A stretch of DNA of 64,000 nucleotides from Seiridium cupressi (GCA_036674765.1 JARVKI010000029.1:124001-188000), one strand, 5' to 3'. Positions 46,801 to 57,926 are shown, counted from the first letter of the stretch. Notes: a model not told the origin generated them from the sequence alone. A program made the numbers and translations.

Positions 46801-47558
46801 GTAATTAATGCGAACCCATTGGTGATACAGTCCACTAATGATTTCTATGTATACCTGAAGGTGTGAGACCTGAGTCGATGAACACTAACAACTAGCAAAT
46901 GCTAAGAAAAGAGCATCATGTACATGATAAAGTCTAGCTTAATCTCAACCTTTCGTGTGCTTGTTGCATAGAGAAGGTTTTTCTCTCCGCTTTGCGATAT
47001 ACCCTGTCTGTGTGCAGGGTCGAACGTAAAGACCTAACGCACCATGTGACAGCATTCATGCCAATCCTCCAGCATGCCTAAGTCAGGATCTGCCTCTTGT
47101 CTGGAGTCACGGAAAGGCTTCATTACTCAGTTGTTTGGGGCATTCCAAAAGTTGACGCTAAATGAGTTCCCACAAATACCGGATTCATATCTCACCGGGC
47201 AATAATTAATGAGAATGCGTTCCTACGGTTGGAATAATGACGCAGTCCAAAACCTAGCTATGAAAACAACGGAATGATTCCATGGATTGCCCCATGTTGT
47301 GATTCTTCCAGCGCAATTTGACTGCTTGCGTGATTGTGTCGATGGTGGGAGCTCATACGTGACAAGACTCGACTCCTACCAGCACCCTTACCAGTCAACC
47401 TATCGTTACACCAATTCACTATCCTTGAATACATATATAGGATCTTTCCTGACTGGCTTTGCTATCCACATCTGGGCCGAAGTATTCCTTACCACATTCT
47501 CGCCCCATCAAATTTTGCAGACTGTCCTCTTGCAACCTGGATTTACCCTATTGCCAAA
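43891..47558. other. Gene-poor 3.7 kb stretch
   Basis: Only short frames in all phases. No tRNA, transposase or reverse-transcriptase motif and no long direct or inverted repeat was noticed by eye. It contains the presumed promoter of the Ser/Thr-rich gene at its right end. Confidence 0.45.
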
Positions 47559-48524
47559 ATGAACTCCACAGCGAACACTATGATATCTATACCTAAAGGG
47601 CTCGAGGGTGCTCTTGGAAATGCATCAACCAGTATGTATTCCAAGTAAAGAGTAGATTGCTCGCATAATTTCATATGTTAACCAACGACAGGTTTTCCGG
47701 TTCCGCTCCAGACCACAAACACAGGATTGTTTTCAAAGACAGTGACGTTCACAACACGACCAACGACCACGACAACCCTTATTGTAACTGTTATGGAAAC
47801 TCCTACTAGGTCTTCATCTGAACGCATATCTACGACCACCACGACAGAAGAAATAGTCGACGTAGTTACTGTCGTGCAGACTGTAACAGTCACCGAGGAT
47901 CGAATGCCTTCAATCTCCCTCAACTCATCCTCTTCTAGTCTTATCAAATCTGCAACATCTCAGACAAACGGATCCTTGGCATCCTCAACACTGACTAGTA
48001 GCCCTCTTGACCCTGGTATGACAGGGACCGGAGATCAGGCCGTGATATCATCCACGATAACCGCAGCCACTACACCAGGATCTACTCCGGGCGTCCCTCC
48101 CCCAGGTGCTATTCCAGTTGCCCCTACAACAAGTGAGACGAGTATTTCGTCTTCGAGGTCTGTACCAGTGCCATCTTCGGCACAGGTCGGCCCTAGCAAT
48201 ACAGCAAAACCCGCCTCGTCTTTGCTTCAGACTACGACTACTACTAGCGTACTGCCGCCGAGCACGTTTTCAGGAGCTTCTGCAGCGGATATATCGCCAG
48301 TACAAGGTAGCGGAACGAGCCAGCTCCCAGCGACCTCTGCATCTCGTTCAACTTCGTCGCAGTCCTTGCTTACCACGCTCGAGGTCATTCCGATATACTA
48401 CAGCGTCTCAAAAGGCCCAAACACACCGCACATTCCGGTTCATACACGCTCATCTGAATCTACGATGTCAAATATCGTGAGCTACCTCCCGACAACGCTT
48501 GAAACATCCACTAGAAGAGATTGA
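47559..48524 (+). CDS. Ser/Thr-rich low-complexity protein
   Basis: Exons 47559-47631 and 47692-48524 (60-nt intron, GTATGT...CGACAG) give 301 residues. Almost the whole protein is Ser/Thr/Pro/Val: TVTFTTRPTTTTTLIVTV, STTTTTEEIVDVVTVVQTVT, then Ser/Thr/Pro linkers, ending TTLETSTRRD. This resembles heavily O-glycosylated fungal cell-surface or adhesin-type stalks. However, no signal peptide is visible at the chosen N-terminus and no GPI site or TM helix at the C-terminus, so either an upstream exon with a secretion signal is missing or the protein is a truncated surface protein. The ATG at 47559 is the first in the frame leading into the intron; an earlier frame opens at 47334 but looks non-coding. 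Confidence 0.6.
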
Positions 48525-48624
48525 GTTCAACCCATTGCGGTAAAATGAATGTGTTGGTGCAAAGTACGGTTGGACTAGGGGTTTGAACTACAAATTTTGC
48601 AGATAAAGTCAATCCATGAGAACG

Positions 48625-48650
48625 TTTTTTTTTTTTTTTTTTTTTTTTTT
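48625..48650. repeat. Poly-T tract (26 T)
   Basis: Uninterrupted run of 26 T, 100 nt downstream of the Ser/Thr-rich gene. Could be a retroposed poly-A tail in reverse or a simple slippage tract; no element is attached to it. Confidence 0.95.
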
Positions 48651-48850
48651 CTCAACCAAACAGTTTGACCAAACCCCCATTTTTTCAAGTAACCAAGTCC
48701 CAGGCTCGCATTTATTCCTCCTCAATTAATCGTTGGTTATTTTCACGCATGTCACTTCTATTGCCATCCATCTCTTTTACGACCACGCCGAACCAGCATA
48801 ACATTCACCATATATTCACCTTTGCCCACATATAAGCCGATGCAGACACA

Positions 48851-50254
48851 ATGTCGCCTCACCGGGTTCAGAACCTTCCCGCCGATGCATTTTCAAAAGT
48901 GCTGTATACGTTCTGGCAACATGGGCACACGCCACAATCAGAAGATGACCTATTCCACCGCCCGCAAGACCATGACACGCGGAAGACTCAACAGAAGCTG
49001 CATCTTGGAGATTTGCCGGGGGAATTGCTTCTCGAGATATGCATACAGTTCCCGTCCATAGACTGCTTATACAGATTTGCCAGGACGTGCCAAGATTTCA
49101 GTGCTTTCTGCCACAAGCACCAAAGGAAGATCATCAAGCATTGGCTCCTCCGTCAGCTACCCAGCTCATACGTCAGGCTGGCTCTGTTGGCCTTCATAAG
49201 TAGCTCGGCCCCGTTACGCCGTGCAGATGAGTTCGACGAACTGCTCAATGAGCTCGCGTATCCTAAGAATATTGCAGAAAAGCATTTCGACATCGATACG
49301 GCAGTCTCTCTCCTTCGCCTAGGTGCGCATGCCGAAGCCCTCATCAATGTTGTGACCGAACAGTCCAGTAACGAGCTTGTGAGGCTCCATACTTTTTCGG
49401 AGACGAGACGTGCTGTTGAAGCACTACTTATCATGGATACTGCAGCGATGCTGTTTCACCGCGATGACAAAGACGAGATTTTGTTACGGCCATCACATCC
49501 TGAACTCCTGCACAGATTTTGGAATATGTTTTCACAACAGAAACTACTTGAAATCAATTCTGCAGCATGTTTTCTCCATGTTGCATTTGAAGAGAGTAAG
49601 TCGTCCCAGCACAGAGCGAGACAAGATTGTTCTTTGGTTTATGTTTGAGAATACCTTCGTTCTGCACTATCTAGACACCTCTTTCAGCACAACGAGCCTC
49701 TATCAACGGCAGACGGGAATTGCTGACGCGGTCATATAGTTCTTCTTAGGCACGGATGTAATATCTGGTTAGGGTCTTTACATCGTGACAATGACAAAAT
49801 GAAACAGCGCGGGGAATGGATATTTTCGCAAGTTATGGGAATCACGTATACCCACGACGTTCTCACTACACCAGTCGAGCCATGGGGCCTTCATCGAATA
49901 TGCCTTACACACAGACTAAGACACCGGCACGTCAATCAGAACCTAAAAAAGATTCCAACGCTGGCATGCAGTGCATTAAGAGGGCGCATTGACTTGGGCA
50001 AGCGACTTGATCTTCGAGAATTCACGGCACCTCAGGACTTGTCCCCGACGGAGTGGGCAAGGATGATGGAGTTCAAAGGGGAAAGTGAACTCTACTTACC
50101 CGAAGACTGTTGCTCCTATATGACTCCATCCATAGCGCCGCTCTGGGACAGGTCACGTCTAATAAGATGGAGATTGAAGCACCGGTGTAAGAAGGATGCC
50201 CAAGTCGATATGAATTACGAAGACTATCTTGTGGGGGTCAACTGGTTTTGGTAG
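48851..50254 (+). CDS. F-box protein
   Basis: Exons 48851-49595 and 49740-50254, separated by a 144-nt intron (GTAAGT...ATATAG), join in frame to 419 residues. An F-box of the fungal type sits at about residues 56-95: LGDLPGELLLEICIQFPSID and RFARTCQDFSAFCHKHQRKI, the usual L-P-x-E-[IL] opening followed by the C-R-x-F helix. The remaining sequence is helical (TAVSLLRLGAHAEALINVV, FLHVAFEEILLRHGCNIWLG) with no further named domain, possibly degenerate ankyrin-like helices. F-box proteins recruit substrates to SCF ubiquitin ligases; the target is unknown. The intron interrupts a predicted helix without breaking frame. Confidence 0.8.
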
Positions 50255-51158
50255 ACCAGCCTCAGTAATATACTCGCGGGCCTGTGGTTTTTCTCTATCC
50301 ACGCAATCCTCACCGATTACTGGCCTCACCTAGTGCTGGCCATTCTGTAGGATTCTATATACGCCGTTTCAGCCGCGCTCGCGAACTAGGATGCCTACGT
50401 CGTCATGGCGCCGATAGCCGTTTAGGTGTGACACTCCTAACTCGATGGTTGTTGATTATTCAAAGTAATAGTGATGGTATTACTACGAAACAGCTGGAAG
50501 AAGGCCCACTCTACGACCGCTCTGGCCTTGGACAGTGGGATTGAAATGGATGTATTCGCGGGCACAGTCATAAATGTCATGGCAACTATATCAGTTGTCC
50601 TGGCCAATATAATTGGGTCATGGGAGGCGTCCGTGCAAGTCTTCTGTCGATCTTGGTTGTGGCTTTTAAGTCGGCAGCGTGGTGGGTTTGATGTGACTAA
50701 CGTTGGCGCGTGGAACGATGGACGCACTCCGTCCCCATATAATTGCATATACAGGAGTCATACAGTTTCGTGGAATCACATACTCATGTACATAATCTTA
50801 TAAGATGCATGGTGCGGCTGAGATATCGCGTGTCCCTGGTGAATTTCCTCAGTATGGGGAATGGCGGTAGCTTCGGCTTGGCGCTATGAGTCAGTCGGCG
50901 ACGATATATATAGAATATTATATTAATCACACACCAAATGCACCATTGTTCAAATACACGGCTGAGAATACCCGTTGCACTTGTTTGTACTCGTCAAATC
51001 CCAAACCTGGATCTTGTCGCTTCCGGTATCATTTTCTTCTCGATATTGTCGGTAGTCATTCAGCTCAGACTCAACTGGAGTCCTCCTACAAGTTGTGTTT
51101 GAATCACGCTCAAGACCAAGCAGCGCACATAAGTTGAACTATAACCGAAAGGTAGACC
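50255..51158. other. Intergenic, nothing recognised
   Basis: Plus-strand frames at 50284 and 50471 are short and lack motifs. The right end presumably holds the DUF4291 promoter. Confidence 0.45.
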
Positions 51159-51737
51159 ATGGAAAAGTCAAAGAACCCCTCTCCATCCCGCACAGTACAC
51201 CCTGCCCGGCCTTACCGTGAGATCCGCGCCGTGTACGACGATGAAACCATCACTGTCTACCAGGCTTACAATGCCGAAATAGCAGCGGAAGCCGTAAAAC
51301 ACCAAAAACTCAACGCCTCGCCTTTGTTCAAGCCGGTTCGCATGACCTGGATCAAGCCAAGCTGGTGCTGGATGATGTATCGCTCGGGCTACTCGTACAA
51401 AGATGAGAACCAGGAACGTATCCTCGCCCTGAAAATGAGACAAGAGGACTTTAGCAACCTCTTAGAGAAGAGCAAGTTAACGACGGATAAGACAGAAGGG
51501 TTGGGAGATGGTGATAAAGGAGGGAGCAGCACGGGAGGTGCTGAAGTGAAGGTTCAGTGGGACCCAGAGCGCACGGCCCGACTTGGACGGCTGGATTACC
51601 GCAGCATCCAAATCGGTATCCGTGGGTCTCTACGGACGGAATGGGTGGAGAAATGTATCGTGGAAGTTCAGGATGTAACGGAGAGGGCAAGGGCGTTGAA
51701 GGTAGTTCTAGACGAAAACCCGGAGGTTTCGGACTAG
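51159..51737 (+). CDS. DUF4291 family protein
   Basis: Intronless, 192 residues, the normal size. It matches the DUF4291 pattern I know from bacteria and fungi: REIRAVYDDETITVYQAYN near the start, then FKPVRMTWIKPSWCWMMYRS with a GYSYK follow-up, ERILALKMRQEDF, VQWDPERTARLGRLDYRSIQ and IGIRGSL, ending with the W-V-E-K-C-I-V-E-V-Q-D-V-T helix. The conserved Met/Trp-Lys-Pro segment forms the core. The function is not established for the family; a nucleotide- or RNA-modifying role has been suggested by its fold but is not proven. A 30-residue Gly/Lys-rich insertion (about 105-128) looks variable. Confidence 0.88.
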   Translation: MEKSKNPSPSRTVHPARPYREIRAVYDDETITVYQAYNAEIAAEAVKHQKLNASPLFKPVRMTWIKPSWCWMMYRSGYSYKDENQERILALKMRQEDFSNLLEKSKLTTDKTEGLGDGDKGGSSTGGAEVKVQWDPERTARLGRLDYRSIQIGIRGSLRTEWVEKCIVEVQDVTERARALKVVLDENPEVSD

Positions 51738-52063
51738 GCCTTGGTGGAGAGGGGGCTGATGCCTCTAGAGATGGCATTCGAAGTTTCGAGTAGCTTGCGA
51801 GAAGTACTTGGCATGGATTCGCGCGATAATCACTAGCTATTAATTTATGTAGACATATGAAGTGGAATAGTAAGAAAAGACTCAGGGAAGGGTACAAGAG
51901 CATGTTATTGCAAATTTAACTGATTTGGTATTGATCTCAACTGCTTTAGCAATCTGATATCCTACAATGGTATGCACGAGGCCGAAACGCCACTGGCTTC
52001 ATGACTCCCAACGCCCCAAAATCCTAATAGTCTTGTCTTATCGTACATCGAAACTCGTCGTGA
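51738..52063. other. Convergent 3' spacer
   Basis: Spacer between the converging DUF4291 and 68-residue genes. Nothing seen. Confidence 0.5.
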
Positions 52064-52386
52064 TTACTTGGGTGGGCTGGAAGGACCACGAGTGTAGCTA
52101 TGTATTGTAAATATGTATTTGTGCGAGGGTTGATTCAAAGGGTCTACTGACTTGTGCCACATCTGACCGAAAAAGCCAGCGGCAGGCTTCTGGTCGTGAA
52201 TGCTCTGACGTCTGGCTTGGACCGTAGGGTCACTCGAGCGCTTCTGACTCATGAGACCTTCAAATTGAGAGCTCTGGATCATATCAAATTAGTGACACTA
52301 TCCCACGAGTGTGTTTGTAGATCCGATATACATACTCTTCTACGCTGAGTCGTCTCGGCTTGAGCTGGGGCCTTAGAGCTATCCAT
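52064..52386 (-). CDS. Small fungal protein with QARRQS motif, three exons
   Basis: Exons 52336-52386, 52152-52273 and 52064-52097 join in frame to 68 residues. The protein reads MDSSKAPAQAETTQRRR, then SSQFEGLMSQKRSSDP, VQARRQSIHDQKPAAGFFGQ, MWHNYTRGPSSPPK. I recall a family of small fungal proteins sharing FxxLMxQKR, ARRQSxxxQKP and FGxMW-x-x-[FY]TRG, expressed in conidia or under stress; the function is not established. Without splicing the last intron (52098-52151) the protein would continue into an unrelated tail, and splicing restores the WHxYTRG ending, which supports the model. The protein is basic and probably soluble and disordered. Confidence 0.72.
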
Positions 52387-55068
52387 TCTGACTTATAGAA
52401 CAGTAAATTGTTTATGTAGGTTGTATTTCGTGATCGGTAGTTCGGTGGTTGTGAACTGAGTTGGAATAAGTTAACAAGAGAGTAATTGTCACACGCGGGG
52501 CAGTCATGGCTATATACGACAAATCAATCCAGAGCCATAAAGCATGTGGTACTGCACACGAAAATGGCCTGATCATCTTCATTGCCCAATCACCAAGCAC
52601 ATGAAATGGTTCATCCGCTAGAGCAATGACTTCACCAATAGAGCAGCGTCAGGAGAGATGAGACCCCTAACCCCACGCGAAGCCGGTAGCGCTACATTCA
52701 TCATCATACATGTCCACGTCATGAACGTTGTATAGCTTCGCATAGGGAGTCTGGAGGAATGTACATGGATCGACCCCGCAAGAGGGATATGGTCTGACGG
52801 CCTGTGGTGATGGCCGAATGAGAAGACGCCGATCTTCATGCCTCTGGCCTGCATATGGTAGGGCGGGACGGGTCAGGTTGGGGAAACTGCGCAGATGGTG
52901 TGGAGTGCATACCTGGCGCAGGCTTGATACAAACTAAGGAAGGTAAATTGAGGCATCATCGCTCCGGCGAACCCACATCGTCCCCGTTTACTACGGTGAG
53001 CCCTGGAATCTCATCAAGCCCCGATGTGCCATGAACGCCTATGAAATCATCTAAGTTCTTCGCTATCGAGCGATTCGAAGGCCTGGGCGCCTTCCGCATC
53101 GATAAGCGCAAGGGGTCCTGTGGGTCCATGATGTAACGCGGGTTCTGCTGCAAGGACCACGAACCACAACTCCGCCCGATAGGCACTGACCACTACTTAT
53201 TGGAGTCGATGACCACTAGCCCAAACCCAATTGCAAACGCTACACTGCTTTGACATGAGCTACATTGACGGAGGTAATTCATGAAGTCTAGTCGATACGA
53301 TCGATGAACAGGATTCAACATCTTTGTATTGACTATGTAGATAGAGGTACAATTGCTTCTCTTATCATCACCCCGATGCATAAAATACTTGATAGAACTC
53401 CCTACAATGCCGAAGAAGCTAGAGACCCAACGTCAGCCGTGCTCGCTTGGGTGTAGGAAAATCAGTGATAACCGAAAGCCTCTTCAGTTCTCCAAGGTGA
53501 TAGAAGTCTCGTCATTGAAAATCAGACAATGTAGATAAGACAGGATAACTCTCATCTTCAAGGCTATGGGGGCGGGGTAGTGGAAGTGAAGAACTTACGC
53601 TGATGGACGTGCCAAAGGCACTGCTGGATTACGAGATACGATACCTATCGCAGAAATGGTCAGCGACGGCGTTCCACATTGACACAAGTCGATAAGGTAA
53701 CGAGGTTAAGTCTCAGGCTGCATTAGACATTAGCCAACAAATCGGGTGAATAGACCACAGACAACATACCTCATTAAATCAGATTTTGTTTATGATGTTC
53801 ATTTCCAGTCCGAAGAAAGGATCAAACAGTGTGAATAATGTTCATCATATAATAATGTGCTGGTAAAATGTAGAATGTAATTACCTAGGACAAGTCAGTG
53901 GAGTTCGCAGCGAGATTTGCAATAAACACCGAGACGATGAGGCAAAATCAGCTGACGAGTTCTCAACAAGAAGTCTCCCTGAATCTCCTTCCACAAGGTT
54001 TGTACGCCTTGCTATAGCAGAAGAAGGCCACGAATATTCATTTATGTCCGCCCGTTCGTTCAAACTTTCGTCATATAAATGCAATGCGGTAAGGATGTGT
54101 GAAGAGTATGTACCTGAATACGAGAAGACGAGTTAGCCAAAGCCCCGAAAGTGACTTCTCCACGAAAAGATAATTTGGTGTTCCAAGTCAGACAAGGCTG
54201 AAACTAAACAAATCCACATAATGTATTCGGCATGAGGAATCCCTAGATTTGTCGGTTTTTTTCATCACTCAAGGATGGCTACCCGAGAAGGTAGATGCAA
54301 TGGGGGTAGAGAAACACTGAGAATACCACTAACCTTTTATATATGAAAGCAGAGACGTGGGCAAGCTACATGCTGCGGGATCATTGAGACCACATAAAAG
54401 CTTCCAAGCATGCTAAAAACTCGACACAATCTATTCCAAGTCAGCAGCTGATACGACAGCGTAATAGCACGAGGAATGGCATCGATGATTGCTTTGCTCA
54501 GGGTAATTCTAGAGTCTTAAGAGATCCCCATGGTTTTGTAAGATTTGGATTGTTCAAAAAGTTTCTTAATCATAGCAACGAGGTGGGTAGGAGCAGATGC
54601 GCGCGACTTACCAGAACATCACAAATCGAGTGTGACAAGGTCGTGCAAATAAAAACCGGTCCCATATACCAGAGCCCTGTAGAGGGCAGCTGTCGAAGAG
54701 CTGATGGGTTTGTTGTAATGAAAGTAAAGAAGAAGGAAGGAAGAGCAAGAATGGACGTTAAAGAGTTGAAGGTAGGAAAATGTGAAGCCAAAAAAATTCG
54801 CGTTGTGGACCAAAGTCAATGCTTTGCAGCTAGCGCGATAGCCTTGTCAAAAGCTTGGGCCATCTACCGAAGCTTGCTCTTGGCAGATGTCCCCGCATTC
54901 CATCAGATGTGGCAAAAAGTAGCACCGCCACACCTTACGGGGGTCTCGCACGCCGGTCGTTGTCTTAAACAAGTTGTTGATGCCTGTGGCACCCTCCCAT
55001 TCTTCATCTTCGAGATATCTTTCGCCAACACAGCAGTCCGCCAGTCGTTGCGAACAGAACTTTCCACG
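52387..55068. other. Gene-poor 2.7 kb stretch
   Basis: Contains short minus-strand frames at 52618-52854 and 52956-53186 with no recognised motif and no consistent splice model. About 53.5-54.5 kb is AT-rich. The open frame that leads into the gene at 55069 extends back to 54550 but its N-terminal part looks like leader. No repeat or RNA gene identified. Confidence 0.4.
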
Positions 55069-56391
55069 ATGGTCGCCGAACTTGGCGGTGTATGGGCTCC
55101 GGTCGCTCTGCGGCTGGCCCGTACAGCCGCTTACAAGGCGTCCAAGGTGGTTCGGCAGAAGGTTGCGAATGCGCTTCGGCCGGTCAATACCGCCTTGGAA
55201 CCTGCCTTTGCAAGGTCTACACATCCAAGACAACCTATCCATCCATCCGCCTTGTTGCGGCAACAGAAGAGCCGAAGATGGCACTCGACGTCCACGTACC
55301 GCAACATCGATGCCGCCGTGCGCCGCTTCATGAGCACAGATCGCATCGACGCCTCGCCGCGGGTTGACCGCACCAAATTCCTCAACAGTCAGACAGGTCG
55401 AGCTGTCTCTCAGATGACGGGTCGCGCTCCTTTCGCAAGCACTTTACGTCCAAACCTCACCGGTGGGGCTCTGCCCCGTACAGCCGGAGGCTACGGCCTG
55501 GGCTCGGGTCGAATCGGCGGAGCAAGATACTTCTCTCATACTCCGGCCACCCAAGCGCAGGTCGTACAAAATGTATCAGCTGCCGTGCGAGCTTTCTGGA
55601 TTTCCGGCCAGAAGGCACAGTTTGACGGGCTCACGGTTCGGGGTGAGAAGCAGTATCGTGCCGTCTCCTCCCTCCAAGAGGAAGCATCTCGCAAGCTAGC
55701 GTCGGCTCCTCGGAACTCTCCGGGCTCATATGTCGACTTTGCATTGAACCCAACCGTGACTGCTCTTAGTCCGTTGGCCGCTGCTTTCCCCATTGCTGTG
55801 GCTGGCAGCAAGGCGCAGTCCATCGACGCTACTACCCTCAACACGGAAGGCTTTCTTGATGTCTTGTCCGTTGATTTTGGGCGTGCCTTGAAGGATCTCA
55901 CCGCGACTTTATCCGATATAAAGAAGTTGTCCGCACTTGGTGATTTGCCCATACAGCTAGAAAAGGGACATATGCTGCGAGTGCGGTTTCCCGGAGTTGA
56001 CGCTGACACTGTGGAATCCCTTCTGGATGATCTTGGGCTTACTCGAGGCATCGTTGGAGAGGACGCTGATTTCAGTGTGGAGACTGGCGTGCCAATGGCT
56101 CTCAAATTCCCATTCGCCCCTGATACCCACGACACAGAAACGAAGTCCTTCACGTCCCCTGGAGGCTCTCTGCGGTCACTGGGGAGTTTCCCGGAAGAGC
56201 ATGAGTTATTTGAAGCGTTTAGTGACATTGAAGAAAACCCTTGGCTAGCGTCAGCGTCGCCTGTGCCAGAGGGCTATGAGAGTATGTCGCCACCGATCAG
56301 CTTGGGTGAGCACTGTTCGGAAAACTTCGAAGGTCTCGAAGGCGTATACAAGTTTTTGGAAGAATGTGACCGTGCAAGGGGCAGGTTGTGA
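55069..56391 (+). CDS. Conserved fungal protein, mitochondrial-type N-terminus
   Basis: From the ATG at 55069 the protein has 440 residues. The first 100 residues are basic and nearly free of acidic residues: MVAELGGVWAPVALRLARTA, then KASKVVRQKVANALRP and LLRQQKSRRWHSTSTYRNID, consistent with a mitochondrial presequence. A central block (GRAPFASTLRPNLTGGALPR, GGYGLGSGRIGGARYFSHTP, VVQNVSAAVRAFWISGQKAQ, YRAVSSLQEEASRKLA, GSYVDFALNPTVTALSPLAA) looks strongly conserved. The C-terminal third is acidic. I recall such fungal proteins carrying a casein kinase II beta-2 subunit label, but I see none of the CK2-beta zinc-finger Cys and do not adopt that name. In-frame ATGs upstream (for example near 54718) leave the start open to question. 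Confidence 0.72.
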   Translation: MVAELGGVWAPVALRLARTAAYKASKVVRQKVANALRPVNTALEPAFARSTHPRQPIHPSALLRQQKSRRWHSTSTYRNIDAAVRRFMSTDRIDASPRVDRTKFLNSQTGRAVSQMTGRAPFASTLRPNLTGGALPRTAGGYGLGSGRIGGARYFSHTPATQAQVVQNVSAAVRAFWISGQKAQFDGLTVRGEKQYRAVSSLQEEASRKLASAPRNSPGSYVDFALNPTVTALSPLAAAFPIAVAGSKAQSIDATTLNTEGFLDVLSVDFGRALKDLTATLSDIKKLSALGDLPIQLEKGHMLRVRFPGVDADTVESLLDDLGLTRGIVGEDADFSVETGVPMALKFPFAPDTHDTETKSFTSPGGSLRSLGSFPEEHELFEAFSDIEENPWLASASPVPEGYESMSPPISLGEHCSENFEGLEGVYKFLEECDRARGRL

Positions 56392-56854
56392 AATGCATGC
56401 TGAAAAGCATTGATCAGGTTTCTGCCGGTTTATCGATGGAAGTATCGGATTATTGAACTTGTGACGGATCTACACTGTTTGTAACATAGGATATAGCAGT
56501 GAAACTGAGCGGCCTAGTCCCCTAGACGTGGTCAATTCCGTTTGTTGAAACCAACAACTCTCTTTCGAAGACCATTCGCAATGCTGTATACAGAATGAGG
56601 AATGGATGTGCAATGGCATCACCCAGGCGTCAAAGGTGTGGTTCGGTCAACAGCCAATGGGTCGAGCCCCACCAACTGCAGCCCGAGCAGAGGTGGGGCC
56701 AACCACAAGCAATAATCCCACACAAAATCGAAATTCAGCTTTGCGAACTTTTGAACTCCTGCGACATCATCAATCAACCGCAAATCGCATATCACCCCAA
56801 CCCCAAAACAAGCACCGTTACCCTTAAAGTCCGTCTTCATAAAAATAAGAAGAA
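56392..56854. promoter_or_regulatory. Promoter and leader of the P0 gene
   Basis: No gene. The C/A/T-rich leader ends with a run AAAAATAAGAAGAA just before the ATG at 56855, a favourable A-rich start context typical of highly expressed fungal ribosomal-protein genes. Confidence 0.5.
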
Positions 56855-57926
56855 ATGGTGGGTAACAAGTCAGAGTACTTCGGCAAGCTCAAGACTCTGC
56901 TCGAGGAGTACAAGTCCGTCTTCATTGTCACGTAAGTCCCCAAAATTTCCAGCTCTTGCACGTCCAATTGCGACAGCGGCTGACGCCCTCCTCAGTGTCG
57001 ACAATGTCTCCTCCCAGCAGATGCACGAGGTTCGACAGTCTCTCCGCGGAGAGGCTGTTGTCCTGATGGGCAAGAACACCATGGTTCGTCGTGCTCTCCG
57101 AACCTTCATCGCCGACACTCCCGAGTACGAGCGTCTCCTGCCTCACATCAAGGGCAACATCGGATTCGTCTTCACCAACGGTGACCTGAAGGACATCCGT
57201 GACAAGATCCTGGAGAACAAGGTCGCCGCCCCCGCTCGTGCTGGTGCCGTCGCCCCCGCCGATGTCTGGATCCCCGCTGGCAACACTGGTATGGAACCCG
57301 GAAAGACTGCTTTCTTCCAGGCTCTCGGTGTCCCCACCAAGATTGCCCGTGGTACCATTGAAATCACTGCCGACTTGAAGCTCGTTGAGGCCAACTCCAA
57401 GGTCGGTCCTTCCGAGGCCACCCTGCTCAACATGCTGAACATCTCTCCCTTCACCTACGGTCTCGGTGTCGCCCAGGTCTACGACCAGGGCAACGCCTTC
57501 CCTCCCCACGTGTTGGATATCTCCGAGGACCAGCTTCTCAAGACTTTCACCAGCGCCATCACTGCCATTGCCTCGATCTCGCTGGCTATCAACTTCCCCA
57601 CCCTGCCTTCGGTCATCCACTCCGTCGTCAACGGCTACAAGAAGGTTCTCGCCGTTGCCATCCAGACCGAGTACAGCTGGCCCGAGATTGAGGAGCTTAA
57701 GGACCGTATTGCCAACCCTGACGCCTACGCCTCTACTGCGCCAGCTGCTGCTTCGGGCGGTGACGCCCCTGCCGCTGCTGCCGCCGACGATGCTGGTGAC
57801 AAGTCCGAGGAGGAGAACTCTGATGAGGAGGACGGTGGCTTCGGTGGTCTTTTGTACGATTCCCTCTCATTCCTCGAAGAAACGTGACTTGATGAGCAAA
57901 TTGCTGACCTTTACTCTAGCGACTAA
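56855..57926 (+). CDS. RPP0: 60S acidic ribosomal protein P0 (uL10)
   Basis: Component of the ribosomal P-stalk that binds P1/P2 dimers and translational GTPases. Exons 56855-56931, 56996-57853 and a last exon of only 7 nt at 57920-57926 sum to 942 nt, giving 313 residues, the standard fungal length. It starts [20 protein letters not shown]; recognisable blocks are [46 protein letters not shown] and [13 protein letters not shown], followed by the Ala-rich hinge ([20 protein letters not shown]) and the acidic tail [16 protein letters not shown]. The final F and D and the stop come from the 7-nt exon. Unspliced, the tail would read on as LLYDSLSF and lose the conserved end. Codon use is strongly C-ending (GTC, ATC, AAG), as expected for a highly expressed gene. 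It converges with msh1. Confidence 0.97.

Noticed and set aside
52618..53186. Two short minus-strand frames that might be exons of one gene
   Set aside because: No consistent splice junction joins them and neither shows a motif.
55536..56228. 230-codon minus-strand frame opposite the mitochondrial-type gene
   Set aside because: Antisense shadow; no similarity to any family and the plus strand holds the better protein.
55069..56391. Casein kinase II beta subunit
   Set aside because: Lacks the four-Cys zinc finger and the acidic loop of CK2 beta; only a remembered database label supports the name.
56928..57620. 230-codon minus-strand frame opposite ribosomal P0
   Set aside because: Produced by the strong codon bias of P0 on the plus strand; no domain.
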